DNA from: Oceanihabitans gracilariae
Lineage (GTDB): Bacteria > Bacteroidota > Bacteroidia > Flavobacteriales > Flavobacteriaceae
Length of the DNA stretch: 64,000 nucleotides
Direction: 5' to 3'
NCBI RefSeq assembly: GCF_042684485.1
Contig: NZ_JBHULM010000011.1
Location: forward strand, 1,612,001 to 1,676,000
This document shows, piece by piece, positions 8,184 through 17,408 of the stretch; position 1 is the stretch's first letter, and every line of letters starts with the position of its first letter. Made by a program: the position numbers and the translations under genes. The notes beneath the pieces were generated by a model. That model had not been told where the DNA came from. It was given only the letters and a program-made list of their open reading frames with translations, and did not search any database.

Positions 8184-9272
8184 ATGAAAACAAAATTATT
8201 TTTACGTACATTTTTTTTAAGCTTATTAGCCTTTACTTTTAGCTGTAGCAGCAGCAGTGATGATTCTGGATCTTCTGGTGCAGATGATGATGGAGGTGTA
8301 GATGTTGTTACCTTGACTAGTATTTCTATAAGTGCAAATGTAGCAAGTGTTTATGTTGGTGAAACTGTAACTTTTACAGTAACAGGTAATGATGGGTCAG
8401 ACCTTACTGCTTTGGCAGATATAGTTGTTGATGGTACTGCTTTAGCAGGTAATACTTTTTCATCTGCAGTAGCAGGTACTTTTAATGCAGTAGCTACTTA
8501 TGAGGCGCTTACTAGTAGTACTGTAATTACGGTAGATACTCCGCCAATTGTATTTGATAAAAATGTTTTAATTGAAGATTATACAGGTGCTTGGTGTGGC
8601 TATTGCCCAAGAGTTGCTTATGGTATAGAGCGTGTTGAAGCAAGTACAGAGCAAGCAGTGGTTGTAGCAATACATAGAGGTAATGCTTCTGGAAGTAATG
8701 TGGATCCTTATAACTATCCAGCAAGTGTTTTGGAGGATTTAGTTGGTTTAGAAGGTTATCCAACAGCAATGTTGAATAGAACTACAACTTGGAATTATCC
8801 AGAACCAATTAATTCAGGACAAGCTGTAAATTTAACAGGAGATGATGCAGCGTTAGGTTTAGCTTTAAGTTCTGCTATTCATGGATCTGATATGGAAATT
8901 GATGTGAATGTAAAATTTGGAGAAGATTTTTCATCTACAGATTTAAAACTTGTTGTTTATGTTTTAGAAAACGGACTAATTTATGACCAAACAAATTATA
9001 CTACTTATTATGGAGGAACTTCTGTTATTAGTGATTTTGAGCATAATCATGTTTTAAGAGCTTCTTTAACAGATTTATTAGGAGATGCAATACCAAGTGC
9101 AGAGACTACTAAAGAAAGTGTTTACACTGCTTCTTTTAATGTAGCTGTTCCTTCAAATGTTAGTGATGCATCAAACATACATGTAGTTGCTTTTGTTGTT
9201 GATGATAGCAATGCAGCAGTAAACTCTAGATCTGGAGATTTTGGTGAAGACCAAGCTTTTGAAGAAAACTAA
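8184..9272 (+). CDS. Omp28-related outer-membrane lipoprotein with thioredoxin-like CxxC
   Basis: A 362-residue lipoprotein. The signal peptide ends in a lipobox-like FTFS followed by Cys21, and the mature N-terminus is a Ser/Asp-rich linker. Residues about 44-118 resemble a bacterial Ig-like domain (TLTSISISANVASVYVGE). Residues about 128 onward begin LIEDYTGAWCGYCPRVA, with a thioredoxin-like C138-x-x-C141 and a later conserved GYPTAMLNR that acts as a cis-Pro-like loop. The C-terminal part fits the Omp28 family, known from Porphyromonas gingivalis as an outer-membrane protein of unclear role. The protein is highly acidic, as usual for marine flavobacteria. It is divergent from the TlpA-like gene, which suggests joint function in thiol chemistry at the cell surface (inference). 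A strong terminator follows. Confidence 0.83.
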   Translation: MKTKLFLRTFFLSLLAFTFSCSSSSDDSGSSGADDDGGVDVVTLTSISISANVASVYVGETVTFTVTGNDGSDLTALADIVVDGTALAGNTFSSAVAGTFNAVATYEALTSSTVITVDTPPIVFDKNVLIEDYTGAWCGYCPRVAYGIERVEASTEQAVVVAIHRGNASGSNVDPYNYPASVLEDLVGLEGYPTAMLNRTTTWNYPEPINSGQAVNLTGDDAALGLALSSAIHGSDMEIDVNVKFGEDFSSTDLKLVVYVLENGLIYDQTNYTTYYGGTSVISDFEHNHVLRASLTDLLGDAIPSAETTKESVYTASFNVAVPSNVSDASNIHVVAFVVDDSNAAVNSRSGDFGEDQAFEEN

Positions 9273-9290
9273 AAAGCGTTTTTAATAAAT

Positions 9291-9323
9291 AAAAAAACCG
9301 AAGCGAAAGCTTCGGTTTTTTTT
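9291..9323 (+). terminator. Bidirectional terminator between the Omp28 gene and pruA
   Basis: A perfect 7-bp stem CCGAAGC/GCTTCGG with a GAAA tetraloop is bounded by a 7-A run and a T run. It is placed between two convergent genes. Confidence 0.92.
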
Positions 9324-9345
9324 TGTGTTTAATAGTTTTTATATA

Positions 9346-10971
9346 CTATCCTAAAAATGGGTATCTGTAATCTGTAGGAGTTACAAATGTTTCTTTTACC
9401 ATTCTAGGTGAAACCCAACGTAATAAGTTTTGTGCAGATCCAGCTTTGTCATTTGTTCCAGAAGCTCTAGCTCCTCCAAATGGTTGTTGTCCAACTACTG
9501 CTCCTGTTGGCTTATCATTAATGTAGAAGTTTCCAGCACAGTTTTGTAAAGCTTCTGTAGCTTCTGTAATTGCGTATCTACAAGTTGCTAATATTGCACC
9601 TGTTAAAGCATATTCGCTAGTTTCGTCTACTAATTTTAAAGTTTCAGAATATGCGTCATCTTCATATACATATATAGTAATTACAGGGCCAAATAACTCT
9701 GTACACATGGTTGTGTATTTTGGGTCTTTAGCAAGAATAACTGTAGGCTCAATAAAGTATCCTTTACTCTTATCATAGTTTCCTCCAGCAATAATTTCTG
9801 CATCAGCATCTGCTTTTGCACCATCAATATATTTAGCTAGCTTATCAAAAGAACCTTCGTGAATTACTGCAGTAATAAAGTTACTCATGTCTTCTGGAGA
9901 TCCCATTTTTAAAGATTTCATATCTTCAATAACAAAATCTTTTACATCTGCCCATAAGCTTTTAGGAATATACGCTCTTGAAGCTGCACTACATTTTTGT
10001 CCTTGAAACTCAAAAGCACCTCTAACAATAGCAGTAGCTACTTGTTTTGCATTTGCTGTTTTATGAGCAACAATAAAATCTTTACCACCAGTTTCACCTA
10101 CAATTCTTGGGTACGTTTTGTAGTTGTGAATGTTGGTTCCTATTTGTTTCCATAATTCTTTAAAGATAAAAGTAGAACCTGTAAAGTGTAAACCAGAAAA
10201 ATCTGGACTAGCTAATACTGTATTTGTAATCATAACAGGATCACCAAAAACAACATTAATAACACCGTCTGGTACACCAGCTTCTTTAAATACATCCATA
10301 ATTACTTTTGCAGAATATATTTGGCTATCACTAGGTTTCCAAACAACTACATTTCCCATTAAAGCCATACAAGCAGGTAAGTTTCCTGCAATGGCTGTAA
10401 AGTTAAAAGGTGTTACAGCATATGTAAAACCTTCAAGAGGTCTGTATTCTATTCGGTTCCATGCATCGCTTGTACTTTCTGGTTGTTCATGATAAATGTC
10501 TGTCATGAACTGAACATTAAAACGTAAAAAGTCTATTAACTCACAAGAAGCATCAATTTCTGCTTGGTGTATGTTTTTAGACTGTGCAATCATAGTTGCA
10601 GCATTAATTTTAGCTCTGTATGGTCCAGCAATTAGTTCGGCAGCTTTTAAAAATATAGCAGCACGTTGTTCCCAAGGTGTATTAGCCCAAGCAGTTCTAG
10701 CTTCTAAAGCTGTAGAAATTGCTTCGTCAATATTTTTTTGTTCCGCTACATGGTAAGTTCCAACTACATGTTGGTGGTCGTGAGGAGGAGACATCGTTCT
10801 AGTGTTTCCAGTAGTTACGTCTTTTCCGTTAATATACATTGGTACATCTACCTTACTGTTAAACATTTCTTTGTATGCTTTTAATACAGCTTCTCTTTCT
10901 GGAGATCCTGGAGCATAAGATTTAACAGGCTCATTAATGGCAATTGGTACGTTAAAAAATCCTTTTCCCAT
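9346..10971 (-). CDS. pruA: L-glutamate gamma-semialdehyde (1-pyrroline-5-carboxylate) dehydrogenase
   Basis: A 541-residue cytoplasmic aldehyde dehydrogenase that oxidises glutamate semialdehyde to glutamate with NAD+, the second step of proline breakdown. The catalytic cysteine is C327 in EFQGQKCSAASR and the general base is E293 in VGETGGKDF. The coenzyme loop FTGSTFIF and the C-terminal PFGGARASGTNDKAG segment are typical of the P5C dehydrogenase type 1 family. The length of about 540 fits the stand-alone enzyme, unlike the fused PutA of proteobacteria, so a separate proline dehydrogenase gene must lie elsewhere. It is transcribed alone, with a minus-strand TAnnTTTG box about 40 bases upstream of the ATG and a shared terminator downstream. 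Confidence 0.95.
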   Translation of the reverse strand: MGKGFFNVPIAINEPVKSYAPGSPEREAVLKAYKEMFNSKVDVPMYINGKDVTTGNTRTMSPPHDHQHVVGTYHVAEQKNIDEAISTALEARTAWANTPWEQRAAIFLKAAELIAGPYRAKINAATMIAQSKNIHQAEIDASCELIDFLRFNVQFMTDIYHEQPESTSDAWNRIEYRPLEGFTYAVTPFNFTAIAGNLPACMALMGNVVVWKPSDSQIYSAKVIMDVFKEAGVPDGVINVVFGDPVMITNTVLASPDFSGLHFTGSTFIFKELWKQIGTNIHNYKTYPRIVGETGGKDFIVAHKTANAKQVATAIVRGAFEFQGQKCSAASRAYIPKSLWADVKDFVIEDMKSLKMGSPEDMSNFITAVIHEGSFDKLAKYIDGAKADADAEIIAGGNYDKSKGYFIEPTVILAKDPKYTTMCTELFGPVITIYVYEDDAYSETLKLVDETSEYALTGAILATCRYAITEATEALQNCAGNFYINDKPTGAVVGQQPFGGARASGTNDKAGSAQNLLRWVSPRMVKETFVTPTDYRYPFLG

Positions 10972-11011
10972 GATTGTTTATTGGTTTTGTGATTCGAAAA
11001 TTTTTGAAGTA

Positions 11012-11019
11012 CAAAGTTA
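11012..11019 (-). promoter_or_regulatory. Predicted -7 element for pruA
   Basis: CAAAGTTA on the plus strand reads TAACTTTG on the minus strand, an exact TAnnTTTG match about 40 bases upstream of the pruA start. Confidence 0.45.
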
Positions 11020-11120
11020 CGATATTTTTATAGATATGTAAGTGCTAGTAATACTAAAGACAAGTTAAATTATAAGATATTTTTTTGTAAGTTGCTCTTC
11101 CGTTTAAAGACTATAATACC

Positions 11121-11846
11121 ATGTGTACAGTAACTATTTTTCCTACAGGTGAAAATGATTTTGTGCTTACCTCTAATAGAGATGAAGCGCCAAATCGAGT
11201 ATCTCTAGCGCCAGATTTTTATGAGGTAGATGCTACTAAAATGTTGTTTCCTAAAGATAAAAAAGCAGGAGGAACATGGATTGGTGTTAGTGATAAACAC
11301 CGATTAATATGTTTGTTAAATGGAGGTTTTAAACGTCATAAAAGAAAAGAAAGCTACAGATTAAGTAGAGGTGTTGTGGTGAAAGATTTATTGGCTTGCA
11401 AAGAGATTATAGCTGCAATTGAAGCTTATAATTTTCTAGATATTGAACCTTTTACTATGGTGATTGCCGATTGGAATAACAATTTGCAATTTTATGAATT
11501 GGTTTGGGATGGAGACCAAAAATATTTTAAAAACTTACCCAAAGAAGCTAAAATATGGTCTTCTTCAACATTGTATTCTGAAGAAATGCAAAACGAAAGA
11601 ACGCAATGGTTTAATGATTTTAAAAAGGAAAATCAATTAAATTCCGCGAAAGCGTTACAATTTCATAAAAACACAAATACTGCAAATAAAGAATATGGTG
11701 TAGTAATGGATAGAGGTTTTGTAAAAACTACCAGTATTACGCAAGTAGAAAAAACAAAGGATACAGTGTCTATGTGTTTTGAAAGCTTAGCAGAAAACAC
11801 AAAATCTTTAAAGACGTTTTTATTTACAGAAACCGTACATGAATAA
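11121..11846 (+). CDS. NRDE (TANGO2-like) family protein
   Basis: A 241-residue protein starting MCTVTIFP, with Cys2 directly after the initiator methionine and the name-giving NRDE motif at 19-22 within TSNRDEAPNR. The family (human TANGO2 relatives) has an Ntn-hydrolase-like pattern in which the exposed Cys2 could be the nucleophile. The GGTWIGVSD and LNGGF segments also match it. The biochemical role is debated; heme or lipid metabolism has been proposed for eukaryotic members. No signal peptide is present. The stop overlaps the start of the next gene by 8 bases, so the two are translationally coupled. Confidence 0.85.
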   Translation: MCTVTIFPTGENDFVLTSNRDEAPNRVSLAPDFYEVDATKMLFPKDKKAGGTWIGVSDKHRLICLLNGGFKRHKRKESYRLSRGVVVKDLLACKEIIAAIEAYNFLDIEPFTMVIADWNNNLQFYELVWDGDQKYFKNLPKEAKIWSSSTLYSEEMQNERTQWFNDFKKENQLNSAKALQFHKNTNTANKEYGVVMDRGFVKTTSITQVEKTKDTVSMCFESLAENTKSLKTFLFTETVHE

Positions 11847-12831
11847 TACCGCATTTATAATAACGCTAGCTTATCCTGAAACTATAGTTATGGTTGCAGA
11901 AGAATGGTATTCGCCATTTTTACGTTTTTTAGGAGTTGGAAAAAAGAACTATTTAAGAGCAGGTCATGCAGCTTTGGTGTTAATAGATAAATCTACAGGA
12001 ATTTTAGAGTACCATGATTTTGGAAGGTATATAACACCAGAACCCAACGGAAGAGTGCGAGGTAGAGATACAGATCATGAATTAGATTTTCCTCTTACTG
12101 CAACTATTAAAAATAACGAAATACAAAACTTAAATGAAATTTTACAGTTTCTAGCTACACACCCTAAACTAACACATGGTGATGGTAAATTAATAGCTTC
12201 GGTTTGTGATGCTGTAGATTATACGTTGGCTAGAACGCATATTACAAAAATGCAACAACGTCATTTTATACGTTATGCTGCTTTTGCAAAAGATGCATGT
12301 AATTGTGCGCGTTTTGTAACCGATACTTTAATTGCTTCTGTAACCAATGCAGCAATAATTAAAAAACTACAAAAATCTAAATGGTTTACGCCAAGTACTA
12401 TTGGTAATGTAATACTAGCAGATACTAAAAACAAAGTGTATGAGGTTTCTGAAACAGGAGTAATTGCAGATTATACTTCTACAGTTAGTAAAGATAATGT
12501 ATTGTATTTTTTAGATAGATTAAAAAACCACGCACCAAATTTTGTAGGCACGTTACAGCCTAAGCCAGTTGCAGATTTACATGAAAAAGCACAGTGGCTT
12601 TCTGGTATTGCTGCAGGAGCTTGGTATGAATTGCATGCAACAGAAAATAGTTTAGAGTATTGGTATAAGCGAATTTCTCCTCACGGAAATGTAGATGTTC
12701 ATGCTTTATACACGGTAAATGAAGTTGGTTTTAATTACCACGAGATGTATGAATTTATACATTATTCAAATTGTAAGTTTTTTCATATTGAACAAAAAGG
12801 TACTATATATAGGTTCGAGATAAAGGAGTAG
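11839..12831 (+). CDS. DUF6695-like protein, possible permuted papain-like hydrolase
   Basis: A 330-residue protein without a signal peptide, which I recognise as the DUF6695 group of flavobacteria (function unknown). The N-terminal half has RAGHAALVLID (H43) and, about 110 residues later, KDACNCARFVTDTL (C154 and C156). A histidine in an HAAL-type strand followed by a helix-starting N-C-x-x-F motif is the order seen in circularly permuted NlpC/P60 enzymes (LRAT and YiiX type, where the motif is NCEHF). A cysteine peptidase, amidase or acyltransferase activity is therefore plausible but inferred. Residues about 165-330 are unassigned. The gene overlaps the NRDE gene by 8 bases, and no terminator hairpin was seen before the convergent apaG. 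Confidence 0.6.
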   Translation: MNNTAFIITLAYPETIVMVAEEWYSPFLRFLGVGKKNYLRAGHAALVLIDKSTGILEYHDFGRYITPEPNGRVRGRDTDHELDFPLTATIKNNEIQNLNEILQFLATHPKLTHGDGKLIASVCDAVDYTLARTHITKMQQRHFIRYAAFAKDACNCARFVTDTLIASVTNAAIIKKLQKSKWFTPSTIGNVILADTKNKVYEVSETGVIADYTSTVSKDNVLYFLDRLKNHAPNFVGTLQPKPVADLHEKAQWLSGIAAGAWYELHATENSLEYWYKRISPHGNVDVHALYTVNEVGFNYHEMYEFIHYSNCKFFHIEQKGTIYRFEIKE

Positions 12832-12917
12832 GTAGTGCTTATTGGGTAGTTATAACTCCGTAATTTTTTTTTACCTTTTGTTTTATTGGTAAGGTGACGA
12901 CAAGGTTGCAATAAAAA

Positions 12918-13304
12918 TTAATTTAAAGCAAAAGGAGCACTTAATTTAAAGGTTGGTATGGCTACATGAAATTTTGTGGTATTACTAAAATTCACCATTT
13001 CATAATATCCTTTCATGGCTCCAAAAGGAGAAGTAAGTAAGCAGCCAGAATTGTAGGTATGTGATTCTCCTGGTTTTAAAACGGGCTTTTTACCAATAAC
13101 ACCTTCGCCAGAAACAATAACAACATGGTTTAGTGCATCAAAAATAGTCCAATGTCTTGCATTAAGTTGTACAGAGTCTTTGCTCTGGTTTTCAATAGTA
13201 ATCTCATATCCAAAGGCAAATTGTATTTTATAGTTTTTATAAAAAGTGCCTTCAAAAGTAGTGTCTACCGAAATTTTTATGCCTTTTGTTACTTGTTGAA
13301 CCAT
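12918..13304 (-). CDS. apaG: ApaG family protein (Co2+/Mg2+ efflux-associated)
   Basis: A 128-residue single-domain protein with the ApaG immunoglobulin-like fold. Diagnostic strings are QFAFGYEITIENQS, LNARHWTIFDA, GEGVIGKKPVLKPGES and GAMKGYYEMV, which match the family over its full length. It is predicted to be cytoplasmic. In enterobacteria apaG mutants show altered cobalt resistance and magnesium efflux; the molecular role is not settled. The gene is single and convergent with DUF6695. Confidence 0.92.
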   Translation of the reverse strand: MVQQVTKGIKISVDTTFEGTFYKNYKIQFAFGYEITIENQSKDSVQLNARHWTIFDALNHVVIVSGEGVIGKKPVLKPGESHTYNSGCLLTSPFGAMKGYYEMVNFSNTTKFHVAIPTFKLSAPFALN

Positions 13305-13400
13305 TGTTAGCTTCTTGTAATCGAGGTTTTTACTGGTTAAAAATACTAAAAAAAGAATTGGTATTCTCTCGATTTTGCATGAAGATAATAATTTTTTTTA

Positions 13401-14654
13401 TCAATTGGTAATATTAACAGAACTAGCTTCGCCTAAACCTATAATTTTATCATATCGTGCACCTAAATCTCTATAATATACAAGTACTTTGTAGTTGTTT
13501 TCTGTTTGCCAGAAATTTCCGCTAATGGCGCCTTCTTCTATGGTTTCGTCAGTGTCTACAACTACATATTTGTAATTATAAAATCCCTGTTTTAAAAGCA
13601 TTTCATTTGTATAAACCCCTTTTTCTGGGTTGTAAACCATTTTGGTGCTCTCGTCTAGTGTGTAGTTGTTAAAATTACCATACACGTGAATGGTTTTGTT
13701 TTTTGGTAGTGCATCTACTAATAAAGAAAAATGCATCCATACATAATCTGCTTCAATACTAGAGTTGGTAGCATCTATTGCAGTTACTAAGTAATTACCA
13801 TTTATATCAGGATTGTAGGTGTAAGCTTTGTTGTATCTAGTAGTGTTGGTAAATAGGTAGTTGTGGTATAAATCTTTTAAATTTATAAATTGTATACCTG
13901 TGTTTGCGGCTCTTACATCTTTATTTTCAAACCATAAATACTCGTTACCAGCCCAAAAGGTAGTTTCTTTATTATACTTGTAAATGAGTTCGTTGCCAAG
14001 CGTATACATAGGTTGTATTCCTGAAATAGCAGTGTTTAAGTTGTTGTTTTGTACTATAACTGTTTTTATGTTTTGTTTAGGATTGTTAATTTGCATACTA
14101 CTAGAAGATATAGTAATATCCACTGTTTGTTTGCTTTCAATATCTCTAACATCACGAGATCGTTTTATAGCAACACCAACATTAACCTTGTTTTCATAAA
14201 CCATAAACTTTCTTGTAAAAACAACCTCGTCATAATCGTTGTAAATTTTAAGCATATAGTTTCCAGAAACTTTTAAGCCACGTGTTCTGTCATTAGGAAT
14301 GGTAAGTTGGTAGTTAGAATAAATTTGAAGCGTATTAAAAGAATTTTCATAGGTACGTATGCGTTGTTTGTCATAACCTTCTAAATATTCCATTTTAAAT
14401 AAAACCGAAGGAGTCCAGTCGTAATTATAATGTTCTATTTCATAATAATAATCTTCTTCATATCCATTTAAAGCATCAAATTCTAAGTTTAAGTACTCGC
14501 CAAGTTTTAAAACAGGGAGTTGACTTTCAGCAGTATTGCTTTTAAAAGTTATGGTTTTTATATAGTCTGGCGGAGCAATTTCTTGAGCAACTTGTGCAAA
14601 AAGGGAAGCTGAAAATAAAAAAGTAACGATTAAATGTTTGAAATTCACAAGCAT
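13401..14654 (-). CDS. T9SS plug protein (DUF5103 family)
   Basis: A protein of about 417 residues with a signal peptide (MLVNFKHLIVTFLFSASLFAQ, 21 residues). It belongs to the DUF5103 family, later identified as the plug component that seals the SprA/Sov translocon pore of the type IX secretion system. Supporting segments are the opening PPDYIKTITFKSN, the middle PLDFEALNGYEEDYYY-like region (read here as LNLEFDALNGYEEDYYYEIE in part), and the second-domain strings IHVYGNFNNYTLDE and GFYNYKYVVVD. The open frame extends 16 codons further upstream, but the ATG at 14654 begins a clean signal peptide, so it was chosen. It is the only T9SS machinery gene seen here, although three exported substrates are encoded in the window. 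It is divergent from nqrA. Confidence 0.8.
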   Translation of the reverse strand: MLVNFKHLIVTFLFSASLFAQVAQEIAPPDYIKTITFKSNTAESQLPVLKLGEYLNLEFDALNGYEEDYYYEIEHYNYDWTPSVLFKMEYLEGYDKQRIRTYENSFNTLQIYSNYQLTIPNDRTRGLKVSGNYMLKIYNDYDEVVFTRKFMVYENKVNVGVAIKRSRDVRDIESKQTVDITISSSSMQINNPKQNIKTVIVQNNNLNTAISGIQPMYTLGNELIYKYNKETTFWAGNEYLWFENKDVRAANTGIQFINLKDLYHNYLFTNTTRYNKAYTYNPDINGNYLVTAIDATNSSIEADYVWMHFSLLVDALPKNKTIHVYGNFNNYTLDESTKMVYNPEKGVYTNEMLLKQGFYNYKYVVVDTDETIEEGAISGNFWQTENNYKVLVYYRDLGARYDKIIGLGEASSVNITN

Positions 14655-14773
14655 AAATTTGATGTTTTGCAGTAAATATAAGCAAATTTTATGCCTAAGC
14701 ATATTTATTTATTTAGATTGAGTATAAATAGTGTGGAAGCTGAATTTTAGACGTGTTTTTATGTATTAATTCG

Positions 14774-14781
14774 TAAATTTG
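14774..14781 (+). promoter_or_regulatory. Predicted -7 element of the nqr operon
   Basis: TAAATTTG is an exact TAnnTTTG match about 65 bases before the nqrA start and is the only such box seen between nqrA and the divergent T9SS plug gene. Confidence 0.5.
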
Positions 14782-14845
14782 CATCGATTTTTAAGTAATT
14801 ATAAGAATTATAAACACTATAACTATTAACTAATAGATTAATAAT

Positions 14846-16201
14846 ATGTCCAACGACATTAAGATTAAAAAAGGTCTAGATATTAAGTTAAAAGGAACTG
14901 CAGAGAAGGCAAAAGAGAACGCCATTGTCAGTAATTACTTTTCTATAAGACCAGAAGACTTCCACAGTGTTATACCCAAATTAATTGCCAAAGTTGGAAC
15001 TAAGGTAAAAGCAGGAGAACCTATCTTTTACAGTAAGGCTAATGAAGCATTGAAATTTGTTTCTCCAGTTTCTGGTGAAATAATAGACATTCCTCGTGGA
15101 GCAAAACGTAAAATTTTAGCAGTTAAAATTCAAGCAGACAAAGAGCAATCTTACCAAGATAATGGTAAGGTTAATGTAGATGCCGCAAAAGCAGAAGACA
15201 TTAAAGCGCACTTGTTAGCTTCAGGATGTTGGCCTTTTATTAGGCAACGTCCGTATGATGTGATTGCAAATCCAGAAAAAGCACCAAAAGCAATTTTTAT
15301 TTCTGCTTATGCTTCTGCGCCATTGGTTGCAGATTTAGATTTTACCCTTCAAGGTAAAGAAGCAGAATTACAAGCTGCAATTACTGCTTTAGGCAAATTA
15401 ACAGAAGGCCAAGTGCATGTATCTGTTGGTAAAAATGGTAACTCACCATTAGCAAATGTTTCTGGAGCTACTATTCATACTGTTTCAGGTCCGCATCCTT
15501 CAGGAAATGTAGGTACGCAAATAAACAAAATTGATCCTGTTAATAAAGGAGAAGTTGTTTGGACAGTAAATGCACAAGACCTTGTTATTATTGGTGAATT
15601 ATTGCTAACAGGAAAATTTAATGCAGAGCGTATTGTTGCACTTGCAGGTTCTTCGGTTAAAAAGCCAAGATATTTTGTCACTAAATTAGGAGCAGAAGTT
15701 GCTTCTATGATTTATGATAATGGTGTAGATAAAAACGAAAGTATTAGAATTATTTCTGGTAATGTATTAAGCGGTAAGCAAGTACAACCAGATGGCTTTT
15801 TAGATTATTACAGCAATACGATTACTGTAATACCAGAAGGTGATGATTATGAATTCTTTGGTTGGAATAAACCTGTTTTTAATAAAGTATCTACTTCAAG
15901 AGCATTAACATTTTCATGGTTAACTCCTAAAAAAGAGTACGATTTAACTACCAATACTAATGGTGAGCATCGTGCCTTTGTTACTACAGGAACTTATGAA
16001 GAAGTTTTTCCTCTAGATATATATCCAATGCAAATTTTAAAAGCATGTATGTATAAAGATTTAGATGAAATGGAAGCTTTAGGAATGTACGAAGTTGCAC
16101 CTGAAGACTTTGCTTTAACAGAGTTTGTATGTGTATCTAAACAACCACATCAAGATATTATTAGAAAAGGTTTAGACTTAATGCTAAAAGAGATAGGATA
16201 A
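14846..16201 (+). CDS. nqrA: Na+-translocating NADH:quinone reductase subunit A
   Basis: A 451-residue peripheral subunit of the NQR complex, facing the cytoplasm and associated with NqrB near the quinone site. Family features are the KIKKGLDIKLKG N-terminus, PEDFHSVIPKL, GTKVKAGEPIFYSK (a barrel-sandwich-like motif), SGCWPFIRQRPYD and DIYPMQILKACMYKD. It opens a six-gene operon whose order nqrABCDEF is the standard one. The stop codon overlaps the ATG of nqrB by one base, indicating translational coupling. The length matches Vibrio NqrA (about 446). Confidence 0.97.
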   Translation: MSNDIKIKKGLDIKLKGTAEKAKENAIVSNYFSIRPEDFHSVIPKLIAKVGTKVKAGEPIFYSKANEALKFVSPVSGEIIDIPRGAKRKILAVKIQADKEQSYQDNGKVNVDAAKAEDIKAHLLASGCWPFIRQRPYDVIANPEKAPKAIFISAYASAPLVADLDFTLQGKEAELQAAITALGKLTEGQVHVSVGKNGNSPLANVSGATIHTVSGPHPSGNVGTQINKIDPVNKGEVVWTVNAQDLVIIGELLLTGKFNAERIVALAGSSVKKPRYFVTKLGAEVASMIYDNGVDKNESIRIISGNVLSGKQVQPDGFLDYYSNTITVIPEGDDYEFFGWNKPVFNKVSTSRALTFSWLTPKKEYDLTTNTNGEHRAFVTTGTYEEVFPLDIYPMQILKACMYKDLDEMEALGMYEVAPEDFALTEFVCVSKQPHQDIIRKGLDLMLKEIG

Positions 16202-17406
16202 TGGGTTTAAAAAGCAGTTTACATAACTTAAAAGAAAAGTATAAAGGAACCAAAATGGCTCCTGCGTTTAACGCCATTCATACTTTTTTATACTTGCCAA
16301 ATGAGACCACACATAATGGAACTCATATAAAAGCAGCAGACGATTTAAAACGTACCATGAATACGGTAATCATGGCACTTGTACCATGTTTAATATTTGG
16401 TATGTTTAACGCTGGTTACCAACACCACTTAGCTTCAGGAGCAATTGAAGCAGCTAACGGATTTTTTAGCACTTCTTTTTGGGCTTGGGATAACTTAGTA
16501 ATAGGACTTGCAAAAGTTTTACCTCTAGTGGTTGTTTCTTATGGTGTAGGTTTACTTATCGAATTTATTTTCGCAGTAATTAAAGGACACGAAGTAGAAG
16601 AAGGATACTTAGTAACAGGAATGTTAGTTCCTCTTATTGTACCAATTGATATTCCATTATGGATGCTTGCTGTAGCAGTAGCCTTTGGTGTTGTTATTGG
16701 TAAAGAAGTATTTGGTGGTACAGGAATGAATATTCTTAATCCAGCATTAACCATTCGTGCATTCTTATTCTTTGCATATCCTACTTGGATGTCTGGAGAT
16801 AAAGTTTGGGTTGAAGGTGCTAAAGAATTAGCAGGAACGCCAGATGCTATTTCTGGAGAAACCATTTTAGGAACACTAGCACAAAACCATGACGTTACAC
16901 ACTCTGTAGCAGATATGTTTTTAGGATTTATTCCTGGTTCTGTTGGTGAAACATCTACACTATTAATTTTATTAGGAGCATTATTCTTAATCTTCTCTAA
17001 AATTGGAAGCTGGAGAATCATGTTGTCTTCTTGTGTTGGTGCTTTAGTAATGGGCTTAATATTTAATGGTGTTGTTAGTTCTGGTTGGATAACCGAAACA
17101 AGCAAGTTTTACGGATTAATGAGTACAGAATTCTGGCATCACTTACTTATTGGTGGTTTTGCTTTTGGTACTGTATTTATGGCAACAGATCCTGTTACAG
17201 CATCACAAACTAATAAAGGTAAATGGATTTACGGATTCTTAATAGGATTCATTTCTATATTAATTAGAGTATTTAATCCTGCATATCCAGAAGGAGTAAT
17301 GCTAGCCATTTTATTAATGAATGTGTTTGCTCCAACTATTGACCATTATGTGGTTCAAGCAAATGTTAAGAAAAGAATGAAACGTCTAAAAGCAAAAATC
17401 GCATAA
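16201..17406 (+). CDS. nqrB: Na+-translocating NADH:quinone reductase subunit B
   Basis: A 401-residue polytopic membrane subunit that carries riboflavin and a covalently bound FMN and forms the main Na+ path. The GETST motif at about 249-253 lies where the flavinylated threonine is expected. Ten or so hydrophobic segments are visible, and the FGGTGMNILNPALTIRAF loop is strongly conserved. Electrons pass from NqrC FMN to NqrB FMN and riboflavin, then to ubiquinone or menaquinone. The FMN is attached by ApbE, whose gene lies 7 kb downstream. The gap to nqrC is only two bases. Confidence 0.97.
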   Translation: MGLKSSLHNLKEKYKGTKMAPAFNAIHTFLYLPNETTHNGTHIKAADDLKRTMNTVIMALVPCLIFGMFNAGYQHHLASGAIEAANGFFSTSFWAWDNLVIGLAKVLPLVVVSYGVGLLIEFIFAVIKGHEVEEGYLVTGMLVPLIVPIDIPLWMLAVAVAFGVVIGKEVFGGTGMNILNPALTIRAFLFFAYPTWMSGDKVWVEGAKELAGTPDAISGETILGTLAQNHDVTHSVADMFLGFIPGSVGETSTLLILLGALFLIFSKIGSWRIMLSSCVGALVMGLIFNGVVSSGWITETSKFYGLMSTEFWHHLLIGGFAFGTVFMATDPVTASQTNKGKWIYGFLIGFISILIRVFNPAYPEGVMLAILLMNVFAPTIDHYVVQANVKKRMKRLKAKIA

Positions 17407-17408
17407 CG

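Noticed and set aside
8527..8769. Open frame on the strand opposite the Omp28 gene
   Set aside because: It is fully contained in a well-supported gene, has biased composition mirroring the coding strand and matches nothing recognisable.
16539..17105. 188-codon open frame antisense to nqrB
   Set aside because: It is a reverse-strand echo of a highly conserved membrane protein gene, with a Thr/Pro/Ile-rich product typical of antisense frames.
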